This document shows positions 1-7,830 of a stretch of DNA of 64,000 bases, in pieces. This DNA comes from Labilibacter marinus (GTDB lineage: Bacteria > Bacteroidota > Bacteroidia > Bacteroidales > Marinilabiliaceae). Each line of letters begins with the position of its first letter. The stretch's first letter is position 1. The position numbers and the translations under genes are program-made. The DNA is taken from positions 1-64,000 of the forward strand of contig NZ_LXYE02000016.1 of assembly GCF_001659685.2 (NCBI RefSeq), given 5' to 3'. The notes under the pieces were generated by a model, which was given only the letters and a program-made list of their open reading frames with translations, did not search any database and was not told the DNA's origin.

Positions 1-833
1 AAATGTCAGGAACAATTGATGCTGTGGGTGAAGGAGTGAGTGATTTTAAAATTGGTGATAAAATTACGGTTCGTCCTTTGGATAATCGTGAAGAAGCACC
101 TTCTGATAAAGGATTCGGACATATCGCTAAAAAATTAAAGTTTATCGGTATCGATAGTCCTGGAGCAATGCAAAATTACTGGAATGTTCCTGCTTTTACA
201 TTACATAAATTAAAAGAAGAAACAGATTTAAAATTGGCCGCTTTAATTGAGCCTCTTTCTGTTGCTTGTCATGATGTTCGTATGGGTGGATTAGTAGCCG
301 GAGAAACAGCAGTAGTTTCAGGTGGAGGTCCTATTGGATTATTGGTTGCTTTAGTTGCCAAAAGCAAAGGAGCCAATGTAATCATCTCTGAAGTAAATGA
401 GGTTCGTATTAAAATGGCTCAGGATATGGGATTTGATGTTGTCAATCCTATTAAAACTGATTTAGTGGAGTACGTTGACAAGAAAACCCACGGAGCTTTA
501 GCTGATGTTGTTTTTGAGGTAGCTGGTGTTCAAGCTTCTTTAGATATTACAACAGAGGTAGCTGGTATTCGTGGTCGTATTGTAATGGTTGCTATTTACG
601 GCGAGCCAAAACCAGTTAATTTATTTAAATTCTTCTGGAAAGAGTTGAAACTAATTGGAGCTCGTGTATACGAAAAAGAGGATTACGAAGAGTCTATCCA
701 ATTAATTACAGAAAATAAATATCCATTTGAAACAATCATCACCGATACAAAACCTTTAGAAGAAATTCAACAGCTTTTCGAAAGCATTGATGCCAACCCT
801 GAGGGAATGAAGTATTTAGTGGATTGTCAATAA
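1..833 (+). CDS. Zinc-type sugar/alcohol dehydrogenase (MDR family), 5'-truncated
   Basis: C-terminal 276 residues or so of a medium-chain dehydrogenase/reductase. The window opens inside the GHE-type motif: the first two bases complete a Glu codon before MSGTIDAVGEGV, so the true start lies upstream. EPLSVACHDV carries the second part of the catalytic zinc site, and VVSGGGPIGLL is the Rossmann nucleotide-binding loop, followed by an acidic residue in IISEVNE that suggests NAD preference. The usual four-cysteine structural zinc lobe is absent: the stretch after VRPL has no cysteines. The family oxidises polyols, sugar acids or threonine; the substrate cannot be read from sequence. The KduD-like SDR, hydratase and lactonase downstream suggest a sugar-acid pathway. 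Family sure, substrate unknown. Confidence 0.85.
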   Translation, partial: MSGTIDAVGEGVSDFKIGDKITVRPLDNREEAPSDKGFGHIAKKLKFIGIDSPGAMQNYWNVPAFTLHKLKEETDLKLAALIEPLSVACHDVRMGGLVAGETAVVSGGGPIGLLVALVAKSKGANVIISEVNEVRIKMAQDMGFDVVNPIKTDLVEYVDKKTHGALADVVFEVAGVQASLDITTEVAGIRGRIVMVAIYGEPKPVNLFKFFWKELKLIGARVYEKEDYEESIQLITENKYPFETIITDTKPLEEIQQLFESIDANPEGMKYLVDCQ

Positions 834-855
834 AAAGTCATTGACTTTTTATTGA
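827..855. terminator. AT-rich perfect inverted repeat at gene end
   Basis: Two 14-base arms, 827-840 and 842-855, are exact reverse complements around one central base, and the left arm includes the stop codon of the dehydrogenase. The right arm ends in a T run (TTTTTATT). It could act as a weak bidirectional terminator or mRNA 3' stabiliser. The stem has few G-C pairs, so termination is uncertain. Confidence 0.4.
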
Positions 856-856
856 G

Positions 857-1063
857 GAGTACGGAGAATGGAAAAAAGGAGACAGGAATTTACAGCTTAC
901 ATAATAAGGCTGAAAGCCTGTAAGAACACAAACCGTCGCATCTCTCGGTTCGCAGATATACTTAAGATTTTGCGACGGAATAATCATCAAAAAATAAAGA
1001 CTAATATGGAGATTGTTGAGTCCACAATACTTTTGTCTTTATGCTTAATACTTTAAAATAGAA
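857..1063. other. Structured non-coding interval
   Basis: About 200 bases between two sugar genes with no convincing gene. It holds a short hairpin AGGCT-GAA-AGCCT (907-919) and a longer-range inverted repeat CCGTCGCA (933-940) with TGCGACGG (971-978). A 62-codon reading frame crosses it but looks like chance: it is basic and has no recognisable domain. It may be a remnant or a processed leader of the next gene. Confidence 0.35.
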
Positions 1064-1834
1064 ATGAGCATACTAAATAAGTTTAGTGTAGAAGGAAAAG
1101 TAGCCTTAGTAACAGGTTGCAAAAGAGGAATTGGAATGGCAATGGCGGTTGCCTTAGCGGAAGCTGGAGCCGATATTATTGGAGTAAGTGCTTCGTTGGA
1201 GAAAAATGGGAGTAAAGTAGAGCAGGCTGTTACAGCTGTTGGTCGAAAATTTACAGCTTATACTTGCGATTTCAGTAATCGTGAATCATTATATGAATTC
1301 ATCAAGCAGGTAAAAGCTGAACATCCAGTAGTGGATATCTTAATCAATAATGCGGGTACTATTTTAAGAGCGCCAGCGGCAGAACATCCAGATGAAATGT
1401 GGGACAAAGTGATTGAAATCAATCAAAATGCCCAGTTTATCTTAACGCGAGAATTCGGAAAAGAGATGGTTGAAAGAGGTTCTGGTAAAATTGTTTTTAC
1501 CGCTTCATTATTGACTTTTCAAGGAGGAATTACGGTGCCCGGATATGCAGCTAGTAAAGGAGCAATTGGTCAAATGACGATGGCTTTTGCCAATGAGTGG
1601 GCTTCAAAAGGAGTTAATGTAAATGCCATTGCACCAGGTTATATCGAAACAGATAATACAGAGGCATTGCGTAATGATTCTGTTCGTTCTGAGCAAATAC
1701 TGTCTCGTATTCCTGCAGGAAGGTGGGGTAAGCCAGAGGATTTTGCTGGACCTGCGGTTTTCCTTTGTTCCGAAGCTGGAGCATACATGCATGGAAGCGT
1801 GATGTTAGTTGATGGCGGCTGGATGGGAAGGTAG
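1064..1834 (+). CDS. kduD: KduD-like short-chain dehydrogenase (2-dehydro-3-deoxy-D-gluconate 5-dehydrogenase family)
   Basis: 256-residue classical SDR of normal length. TGCKRGIG (17-24) binds the nucleotide, NNAG is at 95-98, and the catalytic Ser148, Tyr161 and Lys165 are in place (YAASK). The block NEWASKGVNVNAIAPGYI and the ending VDGGWMGR closely follow KduD, which interconverts 2,5-diketo-3-deoxygluconate and 2-keto-3-deoxygluconate during breakdown of uronate polysaccharides such as pectin or alginate. It lies between the zinc dehydrogenase and a MaoC hydratase on the same strand and is probably co-transcribed with them. Other sugar-acid SDRs (gluconate 5-dehydrogenase) share this signature, so the precise substrate is not certain. 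No kduI is in view. Confidence 0.8.
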   Translation: MSILNKFSVEGKVALVTGCKRGIGMAMAVALAEAGADIIGVSASLEKNGSKVEQAVTAVGRKFTAYTCDFSNRESLYEFIKQVKAEHPVVDILINNAGTILRAPAAEHPDEMWDKVIEINQNAQFILTREFGKEMVERGSGKIVFTASLLTFQGGITVPGYAASKGAIGQMTMAFANEWASKGVNVNAIAPGYIETDNTEALRNDSVRSEQILSRIPAGRWGKPEDFAGPAVFLCSEAGAYMHGSVMLVDGGWMGR

Positions 1835-1909
1835 TTTCCTTAAAATATAGGAGGAGGGATGATTAGTGGCAGAAACTAATTATCTTTATTACAATTAAAA
1901 GAATACAAG

Positions 1910-2353
1910 ATGCATATAAAATCACAATTTTTTGAAGATTACACCTTAGGTGATTTTCGTGAAACTTTAGGACGAACTATAACGGAAACCGATTTTGTAG
2001 TTCATGCGGGACAAACGGGCGATTTCTTTCCACATCATATGGATAAAGAATGGTGTAAAACACAACCATTTAAAGAGCGTATTGCGCACGGAACCTTAAC
2101 GTTTAGTGTGGCTATTGGAATGACAGCTACTGAAATTAACCCGGAGGCTTTTTCAAAGGGCTACGACCGATTGAGGTTTATTAAACCAGTTCATATTGGA
2201 GATACGATTCATGTGAAAGTAACCATCTCGGATAAATCTGAATCTAAAAAACCAGAGTTTGGACAGGTAGTAGAACATGTGGAGGTTTTTAATCAACGAG
2301 ATGAAATTGTGTTAGTTTGTGACCATATTTTATTGGCTAATAAAAAAGCATAA
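1910..2353 (+). CDS. MaoC-like hot-dog hydratase/dehydratase
   Basis: 147-residue single hot-dog-fold protein of the MaoC/(R)-hydratase type. The hydratase signature is visible: an Asp (DFFPHHMD) and His (PHHMD) around residues 38-44, then ERIAHGTL. Family members add or remove water on acyl-CoA thioesters. An ATG at 1910 is preceded by an A-rich leader 75 bases after the SDR stop, so it probably belongs to the same transcript. A MaoC enzyme among sugar-acid genes is unusual: nothing else here handles CoA thioesters. It could act on a sugar-derived acid or be an unrelated passenger. Family call confident, role unknown. Confidence 0.85.
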   Translation: MHIKSQFFEDYTLGDFRETLGRTITETDFVVHAGQTGDFFPHHMDKEWCKTQPFKERIAHGTLTFSVAIGMTATEINPEAFSKGYDRLRFIKPVHIGDTIHVKVTISDKSESKKPEFGQVVEHVEVFNQRDEIVLVCDHILLANKKA

Positions 2354-2370
2354 AGCAGATAAATTATTAG

Positions 2371-2404
2371 AACGGATTACTAAATTTAGTAGTCCGTTTT
2401 TTTG
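2371..2404 (+). terminator. Rho-independent terminator after MaoC gene
   Basis: Stem AACGGATTACTA pairs with TAGTAGTCCGTT (one G-U pair) across a four-base loop and runs straight into seven T residues. It closes the sugar-acid transcript 18 bases after the stop codon. Confidence 0.85.
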
Positions 2405-2665
2405 TATGTACTTAGGGTTCGACCTCTAATAAAATGGCTTTTGTTTTGAAGAAAGCTATAGTAAGTCCGGGAAGTTGAGAGCTTGCTCGAAAATCACCCG
2501 GCCGCACTTAAGCTTTCGATAAAAAAGAAAGGTATTTTATTAGCAGTCTTGATTTTCTTTGCTTCGTTTCTTACATCAAGGTAAGAAATGAAGTCGGGTT
2601 TGGGCGGAAGCCCAATTGTATTCATTTTCAAAACAATGAGAAAATACTAAATAATAAACAAAAGC
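2405..2665. other. Intergenic region with two short hairpins
   Basis: No gene is supported. It holds a TTTCTTAC / GTAAGAAA stem (2567-2588, six-base loop) and a TTGGGC-GGAA-GCCCAA hairpin (2600-2615). The upper part is more G+C rich (CCCGGCCGCAC near 2500) than the surroundings. The look is that of a decayed repeat or mobile remnant. The last ~40 bases must hold the lactonase leader, but no TAnnTTTG element was seen. Confidence 0.4.
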
Positions 2666-3718
2666 ATGCAGGTTATAACAGGTTCTTACACACAGCATGT
2701 AGGTGGCGATTTAGAAGGCACTGGTAATGGAATGGCTTTTTTTGAGTTTAACGAAGAAACGGGTCAACTGAAGTTTAAAAAAGAACACCATAGTACCAAT
2801 GTAGGATACCTTGCCATCAATAAAGATGCTTGTCTCATATATACTTTTCAGGAGTTATTGCTTGACTTAGAACCGAAACTTCTGTGTTATCGTTTAGAGG
2901 GAGATAGTGTAGAGCTAGTTTCTGAAATACCTATTGCAGGAGGTCTTCCATGCCATATTTTATGGCTTAATGACGCAAAGCAAGTTGTAGTCAGTTGCTA
3001 CCAAACAGGTAATGTATTAATTTATGCTTTGGATGATTTTGGCGTTCCAACGGAATGTGTTCAGCAAATTCAATTTGTAGGTTCAAGCATAAATGCCGAA
3101 AGGCAAGAAGCTTCTCATGCGCATATGACTTTTTATATAGAGCATCAAAATGTCTTAGCAGTTAGTGATTTGGGTTCGGATAAAATATACTTTCTGGCGC
3201 AGAATGAAAAACAACTTTGGGAGCAGGTATGTGAGTTAGAATTACCCAAAGGAGGAGGCCCGCGTCATTTATGTATGCATCCCAATGGAAACTATTTGTT
3301 TGTGATTAATGAAATGACGGCTGAACTTAGTTTGGTAAAATATCAGGATAATAAATGGGAATGGCTAAAAAATGAGAAGCTGTTAAACGCTCCGCAAGAT
3401 GGTTGTGCTTCAGCTTCAGCGATAAAGATATCTCCCTGTGGAAAACATATTTACTGTGGGGTCAGAAGTGTTAATGCTATAGCAATGATGACTTTCGATA
3501 TAGAAACGGATGAATTGAGTTTGCTTGGGCATACAGAAACCAAAGGCCAAACGCCTCGCGATTTTGAACTTTCAAAAGATGGAAAATGGTTGTTGGTAGG
3601 TAATCAAGATTCATCTTCAATATCCGTTTTTGAACGAGATGTTAAATCAGGTTTGCTGACTTATAAATATCAAAATGCTGAAGTAGAGTCGGTGTGTTGT
3701 ATTAAGTTTTGTGAGTGA
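2666..3718 (+). CDS. Lactonase, 7-bladed beta-propeller (6-phosphogluconolactonase/YbhE-type)
   Basis: 350 residues, the usual length for the Pfam Lactonase (YbhE/Pgl) beta-propeller family. Typical blade motifs recur: YLAINKDACLIYTF, GGPRHLCMHPNGNYLFVINE, KISPCGKHIYCGVR, and TPRDFELSKDGKWLLVGNQDS near the C-terminus. These enzymes open sugar-acid lactones such as 6-phosphogluconolactone. No signal peptide is visible, so it is likely cytoplasmic. It follows a terminator, so it is probably transcribed separately from the KduD-MaoC genes but fits the same sugar-acid theme. The actual substrate is unknown. Confidence 0.85.
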   Translation: MQVITGSYTQHVGGDLEGTGNGMAFFEFNEETGQLKFKKEHHSTNVGYLAINKDACLIYTFQELLLDLEPKLLCYRLEGDSVELVSEIPIAGGLPCHILWLNDAKQVVVSCYQTGNVLIYALDDFGVPTECVQQIQFVGSSINAERQEASHAHMTFYIEHQNVLAVSDLGSDKIYFLAQNEKQLWEQVCELELPKGGGPRHLCMHPNGNYLFVINEMTAELSLVKYQDNKWEWLKNEKLLNAPQDGCASASAIKISPCGKHIYCGVRSVNAIAMMTFDIETDELSLLGHTETKGQTPRDFELSKDGKWLLVGNQDSSSISVFERDVKSGLLTYKYQNAEVESVCCIKFCE

Positions 3719-3719
3719 G

Positions 3720-3751
3720 TTGTGAGATATTATTAAAAATCAATATCTTTG
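3720..3751 (+). promoter_or_regulatory. Bacteroidota promoter TTG-N21-TATCTTTG
   Basis: TTG at 3720-3722 and TATCTTTG at 3744-3751 match the -33/-7 consensus of the Bacteroidota housekeeping sigma factor. The start codon of the 58-residue gene lies only eight bases after the -7 box, so its mRNA would be nearly leaderless. Confidence 0.5.
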
Positions 3752-3758
3752 TAATGTT

Positions 3759-3935
3759 ATGACAAAGCCAAAAGAAGATGTAAATATTGTACAAGCTACT
3801 AAGGAAGGTAGGATGTATATTAAATCGGAAGATTTCTTTAAGCAAAAGAAAGTGAGGGTTTTACTGAAAAAACTGGAGAACTCTTCTATCTTGAAGACGA
3901 TTGAGGATAATAAAAATCGATTAGAGTCAGCTTAA
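3759..3935 (+). CDS. Hypothetical 58-residue basic protein
   Basis: Small gene, ATG at 3759 to TAA at 3933-3935, encoding 58 residues from MTKPKEDVNIVQATKEG to NKNRLESA. It is charged, lysine-rich and lacks cysteine or membrane segments; the second half (LLKKLENSSILKTIEDN) is likely helical. I do not recognise the family. Support for it being real: a good promoter just upstream, a sensible composition, and an ATG for the next gene three bases after its stop, which suggests translational coupling with the membrane protein. It could be the small partner of that protein; no function is assigned. Confidence 0.5.
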   Translation: MTKPKEDVNIVQATKEGRMYIKSEDFFKQKKVRVLLKKLENSSILKTIEDNKNRLESA

Positions 3936-3965
3936 GGCATGCCGTGGAATCTGTGAATATTACCA

Positions 3966-4643
3966 TTGGTAGGCGGCTACTATGTTATATCCAGATTTAA
4001 TTATTATAAATTTTTGCAGCAGAGGTTAGATAGGCAGCGTTTAATCTTTGATTCCATTCTTTTAGGAATTTCAATTTTAGCCATAACCATAGTCATAAGA
4101 AAAGTTGCTGAGATATTTATACCGGAGTTTATTCAAACTTTACACAGTTACCTACCATTACAAACGCCATACATCGGAACAACTATCTTTTCATTTATTT
4201 TTTCAGTAGCTTTTACCGAGCTGGGTAATCTAACTTTTTGTTCAAATCATAAAAAACAGATTGAAAAAGCCATTAAAAAGGTGGGTAACGAATTAGAAAT
4301 TTTGTTACGCTCTTCATTTAAGGATTCTAAACTGTTAGAGTTTACCCTTGATAACAATAAAGTGTACATAGCCTGGGTAAAGGAATTGCCTATTCCTACA
4401 GTGTCTAATTACATAAGGGTTATTCCTGTTTTGAGTGGTTATCGAAATGAACAAAGGCAACTCAACTTTACCACTCATTATCTTTCTGTGTATTCTGAAT
4501 ATGTAAATGAGGGCAGGGTAGAAGATGTTTCAGAATTAGATGTTGATTTAATTTTAACCTTAGATAATCTGGTTAGCGTATCGTATTTTGATATTGGAAT
4601 GTACGAGAGGTTTAATAGTACTACAGGTGCGAATAATATGTAA
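3966..4643 (+). CDS. Membrane protein of unknown function; N-terminus interrupted by TGA
   Basis: 225 residues from a TTG at 3966. Two membrane segments are seen (about residues 26-45 and 68-88), followed by a soluble C-terminal domain with the blocks VYIAWVKELPIPTVSNYIRVIPVLSGYR and LDNLVSVSYFDIGMYERF. This layout resembles a family of two-segment bacterial membrane proteins with a beta-rich tail that I know only as uncharacterised. The natural start seems to be ATG at 3939: reading from it gives MPWNL, a TGA at 3954-3956, then ILPLVGGYYVISRFNYYKF in the same frame. TGA in place of TGG (Trp) would break an otherwise smooth N-terminus. It is therefore a recent nonsense allele, a sequencing error, or a gene restarted at the TTG. 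Confidence 0.55.
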   Translation: MVGGYYVISRFNYYKFLQQRLDRQRLIFDSILLGISILAITIVIRKVAEIFIPEFIQTLHSYLPLQTPYIGTTIFSFIFSVAFTELGNLTFCSNHKKQIEKAIKKVGNELEILLRSSFKDSKLLEFTLDNNKVYIAWVKELPIPTVSNYIRVIPVLSGYRNEQRQLNFTTHYLSVYSEYVNEGRVEDVSELDVDLILTLDNLVSVSYFDIGMYERFNSTTGANNM

Positions 4644-4658
4644 TTGTTATTTCCTAGT

Positions 4659-7598
4659 TTATACACTATCCAAGCTAAAATTAGGCATACGTTCCATCAA
4701 ACTTACTTCAATACTAATAAAGCCATATTCATCCACCACAGTGCCTTCAATAACATAACATCCTGGGCCTCGAAACGGATATGTTTGTGCTGCAGGAGGA
4801 AAGTGAACTGTATCTAACCAATGTCCGTCTAAATCAATCCAGGTGCCAAAAAACATAGTTTTTCCATTCGATGTTCGGGTAGGTTTACGATGAATCAGAT
4901 AGCCAACAATACGTACCAGTTTGCCAATAAGCTGTGGCAGATGGCAAGCTTTTAAGGAGGAAGGAAGTTCGTCTTTGAGAAGTTCAAATGGCGACTGTAT
5001 GGATAAGCCCAATAACTCCATTTCATCAAAAGCATCTTCTAAACGATGACGCCAAAGTGCAGGAAGCTGGAATTCTTTTACCTCAGATTGAAACAAGGTT
5101 CGTTCGGGTTTGGTCTTTTTGTTGTGCCCCAGTAAAAAATGAGCATCCCAAAGCAGCTCCTTTTTGCCCACGCCCATAAATCGAAAAGCGCCTATGCGGA
5201 TAAGAATGATGAGTTGCTCTAAACTAATAGGTACTCGTTTGATAAATTCGCGTAGATTGGCAAAATTTCCATTAATTCCTCTTTCATCTAAAATGAGCTT
5301 TACGTTGTTTCTTTCGAGTTCGCGGAGTAAATAAAAACCCAGAAAAACAGTATCGTCCTTAACAGTATTCTCCCAAAAGCTACGGTTGATGCAAGGTACT
5401 TCAATTTTGGCTCCGTGCATCATGGCATCGTGCAGGTATAGTTGTGGCGAATAAAAACCACCGCCATTATTCAGTGTAGCAACCATGTACTCTATGGGGT
5501 AATAGGCCTTAAGGTAAAGTGCCTGAAAACTTTCAACGGCATAACTGGCCGAGTGGCCTTTGGCAAAAGCATAGTTGGCAAAGCTTTCAATTTGTCGCCA
5601 AATATCCTGAACTACAGCATCAGGATATCCTTTCTGCTGACAGTTGCTGAAAAACTTGTTGCGAACCTTTCCAAATTCGTTTCGCTGTTTAAACTTCCAC
5701 GACATGCCTCGTCGTAATACATCTGCTTCATCCAAGGCTAGTCCAGCAAAATAGTGCGCTACTTTAATCACATCTTCCTGATATACCATAACGCCGTAGG
5801 TTTCTTCCAATATGGCATATAAATCAGGAAGCGCTTGTTGTGCTGCTTCGCGTTTACTTTTATCCTGAAACCGAATAATATATTCGCGCATCATTCCGCT
5901 TTTTGCCACGCCTGGGCGAATAATGGAACTGGCTGCTACCAAACGTTTATAATCCTCAGCTTTAAGTTTGGTCAGTAGCATGCGCATGGCTGGCGATTCA
6001 ATATAAAAACAACCAATGGCTTGCCCTTTTTTGAGCATTTTTTTTACGCGAGTATCTTCCATAAATAACTTGGTGTTATTGATGTCTATGTCTATTCCAT
6101 GATTTTCTTTAATGATGCTCAGCGTATCTTTAATTTTGCCTAAACCTCGTTGACTTAAAATGTCGAATTTATGTAAGCCCAAATCTTCAGCAATGTACAT
6201 GTCGAACTGTGTAGAAGGATAGCCTTTGGGTAATAGCTCGGTAGCAGAGTAATTACTAATAGGCTCTTCCGAAATTAAAATACCACTGGAGTGGATGCTT
6301 GTATGGCTAGGGAAATTGGCAATATATTTACTGTATTGTATTACCCATTTCCCATATTCATCGGCCTGCTCGGGAGTCGGATTCTTTTGCAGGCGTGTAA
6401 TTTCTTCATCGGGTAAACCGAATACTTTACCTATCTCTCTAAATGCCGACTTGTGGTTGAAGGTGATAAATGTTCCAAGCAGAACTGTTCGGTCCCAACC
6501 ATATTTGTCAAACAAATAACGGGTAATATCATCGCGGTCGGTCCACGAAAAGTCAATATCAAAATCGGGCGGAGAAGTACGGTGTGTATTAATAAAGCGT
6601 TCGAAATATAAATCTAGCTCAACAGGATCTACATTGGTAATGCGCAGTAGGTAAGCTACCAGACTGTTAGCGCCGCTGCCTCGGCCAACGTGGTAATAAC
6701 CCATGCTGAGCGAATATTGAACTAAATCCCAATTGATGAGGAAATAGGAGCAGAAATTGAGTTCCCGAATTACACTGAGTTCTTTTTCTAAGCGAGCAGA
6801 TATTTCATCAGTAATTTCATTGTATCTATATTTTAAACCCTTGTAAGCTTCGTTTCGAAGAAGTTGAAAATCGTTTTCTTCAGAGTCGGTAAATAGCTTT
6901 TTGTTTTTGTTGGTTTTAAACTCAAACTCCATGTTGCAGGAGTTTAGTAGTTGTTGGGTATTAATAATAATCTGCGGATAGTTTTCGTAAATAGAAAGCA
7001 GTACTGCAGCACTTTTGTACTGATTGTCGTAGCTGGATTGTTCTTCTTTAGCTAGCTTGCTTAATAGGGTGTTTTTGTCGATGGCACGCAATAATCGATG
7101 GATATTATAATCGCGCTTATTGCGGAAGGTAGCGGTTTGTAATATCACTAATTTATCCAGATGTTTTTTCCACGGATTAAAAGGTAGGTTTCTTAAATCC
7201 TGCGGACTAACACCAATGTATTCGTTGTCTTCCAGTTCTCTAAGTTGTGTTGTAAAAGGGTATATAATATATACATCGCCAAACTCAGGGGCATCGGGTT
7301 CAAATGTTAGGTTGTTATGCAGGTAAGGATTCAAGAATTCATTGATTTCTCTAAAGCCATCGGCATTTTTTGCCATCAGTACATATTGTTGTTGCGCACC
7401 ATTTCTGATATCTGCACCAACAACAGGTTTAATGTTGTGTTCTGCAGCTAAGCGAACAAACTCAAGGCTGGTGGCGGTATTATTAATGTCGGTTAGAGCC
7501 ACAGTAGAATGTCCTCCTGCAGAAACTTCTTGTAGAAGTTCTTCTAAAGAGAGCGTTCCGTATTTAAAGCTATAATATGAATGACAATTTAAAAGCAT
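4659..7598 (-). CDS. dnaE2: Second DNA polymerase III alpha subunit (DnaE2/ImuC-like, error-prone type)
   Basis: 979-residue C-family polymerase, shorter than replicative DnaE. The polymerase core is intact: GRGSGANSLVAYLL (about 306) and PDFDIDF (344-350), holding Asp347 and Asp349 of the catalytic triad. The N-terminal PHP domain is degenerate: the HxH motif reads NCHS (His lost) and TDH reads TDI at 36-38, so no metal-dependent proofreading is expected. An OB-like segment lies near the C-terminus (GKLVRIVGYLIHRKP). It lies downstream of a Y-family polymerase on the same strand and near a LexA-like repressor, the usual context of damage-induced mutagenic DnaE2/ImuC. No imuA gene is present. 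Probably replicates across lesions with the DinB-type partner. The role is inferred from context. Confidence 0.85.
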   Translation of the reverse strand: MLLNCHSYYSFKYGTLSLEELLQEVSAGGHSTVALTDINNTATSLEFVRLAAEHNIKPVVGADIRNGAQQQYVLMAKNADGFREINEFLNPYLHNNLTFEPDAPEFGDVYIIYPFTTQLRELEDNEYIGVSPQDLRNLPFNPWKKHLDKLVILQTATFRNKRDYNIHRLLRAIDKNTLLSKLAKEEQSSYDNQYKSAAVLLSIYENYPQIIINTQQLLNSCNMEFEFKTNKNKKLFTDSEENDFQLLRNEAYKGLKYRYNEITDEISARLEKELSVIRELNFCSYFLINWDLVQYSLSMGYYHVGRGSGANSLVAYLLRITNVDPVELDLYFERFINTHRTSPPDFDIDFSWTDRDDITRYLFDKYGWDRTVLLGTFITFNHKSAFREIGKVFGLPDEEITRLQKNPTPEQADEYGKWVIQYSKYIANFPSHTSIHSSGILISEEPISNYSATELLPKGYPSTQFDMYIAEDLGLHKFDILSQRGLGKIKDTLSIIKENHGIDIDINNTKLFMEDTRVKKMLKKGQAIGCFYIESPAMRMLLTKLKAEDYKRLVAASSIIRPGVAKSGMMREYIIRFQDKSKREAAQQALPDLYAILEETYGVMVYQEDVIKVAHYFAGLALDEADVLRRGMSWKFKQRNEFGKVRNKFFSNCQQKGYPDAVVQDIWRQIESFANYAFAKGHSASYAVESFQALYLKAYYPIEYMVATLNNGGGFYSPQLYLHDAMMHGAKIEVPCINRSFWENTVKDDTVFLGFYLLRELERNNVKLILDERGINGNFANLREFIKRVPISLEQLIILIRIGAFRFMGVGKKELLWDAHFLLGHNKKTKPERTLFQSEVKEFQLPALWRHRLEDAFDEMELLGLSIQSPFELLKDELPSSLKACHLPQLIGKLVRIVGYLIHRKPTRTSNGKTMFFGTWIDLDGHWLDTVHFPPAAQTYPFRGPGCYVIEGTVVDEYGFISIEVSLMERMPNFSLDSV

Positions 7599-7657
7599 TT
7601 GTTGTTTGTGTTATTAAAATTGGGCAAGGGTAATAGTTATAGCATTTTTTCAAGACG

Positions 7658-7695
7658 GGAATCAGTTCTCCTTGGTAAGGAGGAGAACTGATTCT
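7658..7695. repeat. Long perfect inverted repeat between dinB and dnaE2
   Basis: Arms 7659-7671 and 7682-7694 are exact 13-base reverse complements (GAATCAGTTCTCC) around a ten-base loop. There is no T run on either side, so this is not a standard terminator. The 232-base gap between the two polymerase genes also holds a TGCCTACTG-type run (7801-7835). It could be a REP-like insertion, or a processing or attenuation site that separates dnaE2 expression from dinB. Confidence 0.6.
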
Positions 7696-7830
7696 CACGA
7701 TTACAATGACAAGATATCTTTCTGTGCACTAGAGTTTAGAGATTGGGCTACTGATTTTGCCCACTTTGGAGCTCTTATTTATATGGTGAAGACTGTGAAC
7801 TGCCTACTGTATTGTTGCCCACTATTTCTA

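Noticed and set aside
868-1056. 62-codon plus-strand frame after the dehydrogenase
   Set aside because: No recognisable domain, odd composition, and it lies over inverted repeats; more likely non-coding.
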